Source: Bremerella volcania (GTDB taxonomy: Bacteria; Planctomycetota; Planctomycetia; Pirellulales; Pirellulaceae). Taken from it: a stretch of DNA of 64,000 nucleotides. The stretch spans positions 6,262,001 through 6,326,000 of the forward strand of contig NZ_CP036289.1 in NCBI RefSeq assembly GCF_007748115.1, written 5' to 3'. Below, one piece after another: positions 62,373 to 64,000 of the stretch (its first letter is position 1; the number at the start of each line of letters is the position of its first letter). The position numbers and the translations under genes are program-made. The notes under the pieces were generated by a model. It was given only the letters and a program-made list of their open reading frames with translations. It did no database searches and was not told the DNA's origin.

Positions 62373-64000
62373 TTGTCGGAAGGCGCCACCACTACTGCGA
62401 ACGGAACCGCAAAGCGTAAGAAGTCTGCTCCCCGCCGCGCGACGGCCGAAACGATGGCCAAGAAGCAGCGCGAGATCTCGGTGAGCGAGTTCTTCGCCAA
62501 GAATCGCCATATGCTGGGTTTCGACAACCCGCGCAAGGCCCTGCTGACGACCATTAAGGAAGCCGTCGATAACTCGCTCGACGCGTGCGAAGAAGCAGGC
62601 ATTCTGCCGGAAATCTGGGTACACGTCGAACAGACCGGCGAAAGCCGCTACAAGGCCGCCATCCAGGACAACGGGCCAGGCATTCTCAAGAAGCAAATCC
62701 CGCTGATCTTCGGCAAGCTGCTGTACGGCTCGAAGTTCCACCGCCTGCGCATGAGCCGCGGCCAGCAAGGGATCGGCATCAGTGCCGCTGGTATGTATGC
62801 CATTCTGACGACCGGCAAGCCGATTAAAATCGTCAGTAAAACAGGTGCCAAGAAGCCTGCCCACTACTACGAATTGCGGATCGATACCAAGGTCAACAAG
62901 CCCGAGATCCTTAACGGCAAGGGAGACGGCGAAGACATCCCGCCCGGCGAAAAAGGGGAGAAGTACATCGAAGACCACGGCATCGAATGGGTCACCCATC
63001 ACGATCCCGAGAAGCCCGATGCCAAGCCCAAACCGATCGTTTCCGGCACGCGAGTCACGCTCGACCTGGAAGCCAAGTACCAGCGCGGCAAAGGAAGCGT
63101 CGACGAATACCTCGAGCAAACGGCCATCGCCAACCCGCACGTCACGCTGCACTACATCGACCCCAGCGGCAATCAGAAAACGTACCACCGTTCGACCGAC
63201 GTCTTGCCGCCGGAAGCGACCGAAATCAAGCCGCACCCGTACGGGGTCGAGCTGGGCCGGTTGGTTTCGATGTGCAAGGAAACGACCGAATCGAGCCTGT
63301 CCGGCTTTTTAACTACGTCGTTCTCGCGCGTCAGTCCTTCGATCGCCAAGCAGATCTGCGACAAGGCCAAGCTCAGCACGCGGATGCGGGTGAAGCGGAT
63401 CGATCGCGACCATGCCGAGCACCTGTACGCGGCGATTCAAGACACGAAGATCTCGAACCCGACGACCGACTGCATCGTGCCGATCGGCGAAGAGCAACTG
63501 CTCAAAGGTCTGCATAGCGTGGTGCCGGCCGAGTTCTACGCCGCCGCGACCCGTCCGCCGGCCGTTTACCGGGGCAATCCATTCCAGATCGAAGTCGCCC
63601 TGGCTTACGGCGGCAACGTCGAAACGCAGAAGATCACCAAGGATCTGCTGAAAGAACTGCTGTACGAAACCGATGCCCGCACCGTGCGGCAGTTTTTGAT
63701 CCTCACGTTCAATGGCCTTGGCCCCGATGCGGCCGACAAGATCATCAAGCAGTCGAAGGTCGGCACGCGAAAGAGCCCCAACAAGCTCAAGCCGAAGGAG
63801 ATCGACCACCTCTTCGAAGCGATGCAGAACGTCAACGTCAACGAGGGGCAGTCGATGCAGGTTTACCGGTACGCCAACCGCGTGCCGCTGCAGTTCCAGC
63901 ACGGCGACTGTGCGATCACCAAGACCATCGCCCAGACCAACTGGCGTTCGTATGGCCTTTCGCAGTCGCGCGGCAACTTGCCCAGCGGCCCGGTCACCAT
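62373..64000 (+). CDS. top6B: DNA topoisomerase VI subunit B (partial, cut by window end)
   Basis: The frame runs open from TTG 62373 (AGGAG 8 bases upstream) to the window edge, at least 542 residues. It has the GHKL ATPase motifs: KEAVDNSLDACEEAG (N box, Glu63, Asp66, Asn67), DNGPGI (99-104) and GQQGIGISAAGMYA (130-143), and later the topo VI-B blocks YRYANRVPLQFQ and TNWRSYGLSQSRG. Topo VI B partners with the Spo11-like A subunit to pass DNA duplexes; it is typical of archaea and found in few bacteria. The A subunit gene probably lies just beyond the window. The 3' end is missing. Confidence 0.92.
   Translation, partial: MSEGATTTANGTAKRKKSAPRRATAETMAKKQREISVSEFFAKNRHMLGFDNPRKALLTTIKEAVDNSLDACEEAGILPEIWVHVEQTGESRYKAAIQDNGPGILKKQIPLIFGKLLYGSKFHRLRMSRGQQGIGISAAGMYAILTTGKPIKIVSKTGAKKPAHYYELRIDTKVNKPEILNGKGDGEDIPPGEKGEKYIEDHGIEWVTHHDPEKPDAKPKPIVSGTRVTLDLEAKYQRGKGSVDEYLEQTAIANPHVTLHYIDPSGNQKTYHRSTDVLPPEATEIKPHPYGVELGRLVSMCKETTESSLSGFLTTSFSRVSPSIAKQICDKAKLSTRMRVKRIDRDHAEHLYAAIQDTKISNPTTDCIVPIGEEQLLKGLHSVVPAEFYAAATRPPAVYRGNPFQIEVALAYGGNVETQKITKDLLKELLYETDARTVRQFLILTFNGLGPDAADKIIKQSKVGTRKSPNKLKPKEIDHLFEAMQNVNVNEGQSMQVYRYANRVPLQFQHGDCAITKTIAQTNWRSYGLSQSRGNLPSGPVT

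Noticed and set aside
1-64000. tRNA, rRNA, CRISPR arrays, integrases, transposases and plasmid origins
   Set aside because: None was seen. I found no regular spacer-repeat array, no tRNA T-loop context at a gene end, and no transposase or integrase domain.

Overview
The window looks like a chromosome segment of a planctomycete, most likely of the Pirellulaceae (Blastopirellula/Bremerella/Rhodopirellula group). This is inferred from gene content: a DUF1559 prepilin-like protein followed by a small lipoprotein, a DUF1549/DUF1553 plus DUF1501 pair, a very large ThuA/discoidin/propeller/HEAT/cytochrome c protein of the PVC heme-binding type, an ECF sigma/anti-sigma pair, a protein kinase-like membrane protein, and many small membrane proteins that begin with an SPFxSP-type motif. 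GC is moderately high and genes are mostly separate or in short operons. I see no tRNA, rRNA, CRISPR array, transposase or prophage.

Layout. 0.4-7.1 kb: pseudokinase, CelD-like acyltransferase, DUF1501 and DUF1549/1553 genes. 7.4-7.7 kb: no protein, but a near-perfect sigma-54 promoter, a set of stem-loops and an intrinsic terminator, all on the minus strand, which together look like an undescribed ~230-nt RNA. 8-10.5 kb: ECF sigma, anti-sigma and an exported helical protein. 10.5-17.2 kb: an acetyltransferase, a lipoprotein, a leucine-rich protein and the 1467-residue multidomain protein. 17.3-20.8 kb: DUF202 protein and a divergent desaturase/ketoacyl synthase pair (lipid synthesis). 20.8-25.8 kb: membrane proteins, a phosphodiesterase-like enzyme and a duplicated, probably leaderless small gene whose second copy is frameshifted. 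26-32.9 kb: S1-domain protein, MarR regulator, radical SAM protein, CDGSH protein and conserved unknowns. 32.9-34.5 kb: four tandem paralogues of a small STAS/SpoIIAA-like protein. 34.6-42.3 kb: flavin reductase, miaB, fmt, def and an RND/MMPL transporter. 42.7-50.7 kb: transaldolase, serine hydrolase/epimerase pair, DUF1559 pair, PRC-barrel protein and a GH13 branching-type enzyme. 51.2-57.9 kb: a VWA - repeat protein - ExbB - ExbD - ExbD - TPR locus that looks like an energised envelope machine. 58.2-60.1 kb: a type II restriction-modification pair with lower GC, probably acquired. 60.4-62 kb: small exported Tyr/Gly/His-rich proteins. 62.4 kb to the end: DNA topoisomerase VI subunit B, cut by the window edge.

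At least five families of short dispersed inverted repeats occupy the intergenic spaces, some close to start codons or between genes of one operon. The strongest candidates for something undescribed are the sigma-54-driven structured RNA at 7.47-7.73 kb, the four-gene STAS-like array, and the VWA/ExbBD locus. Functions are assigned by reading motifs by eye; no database search was run.
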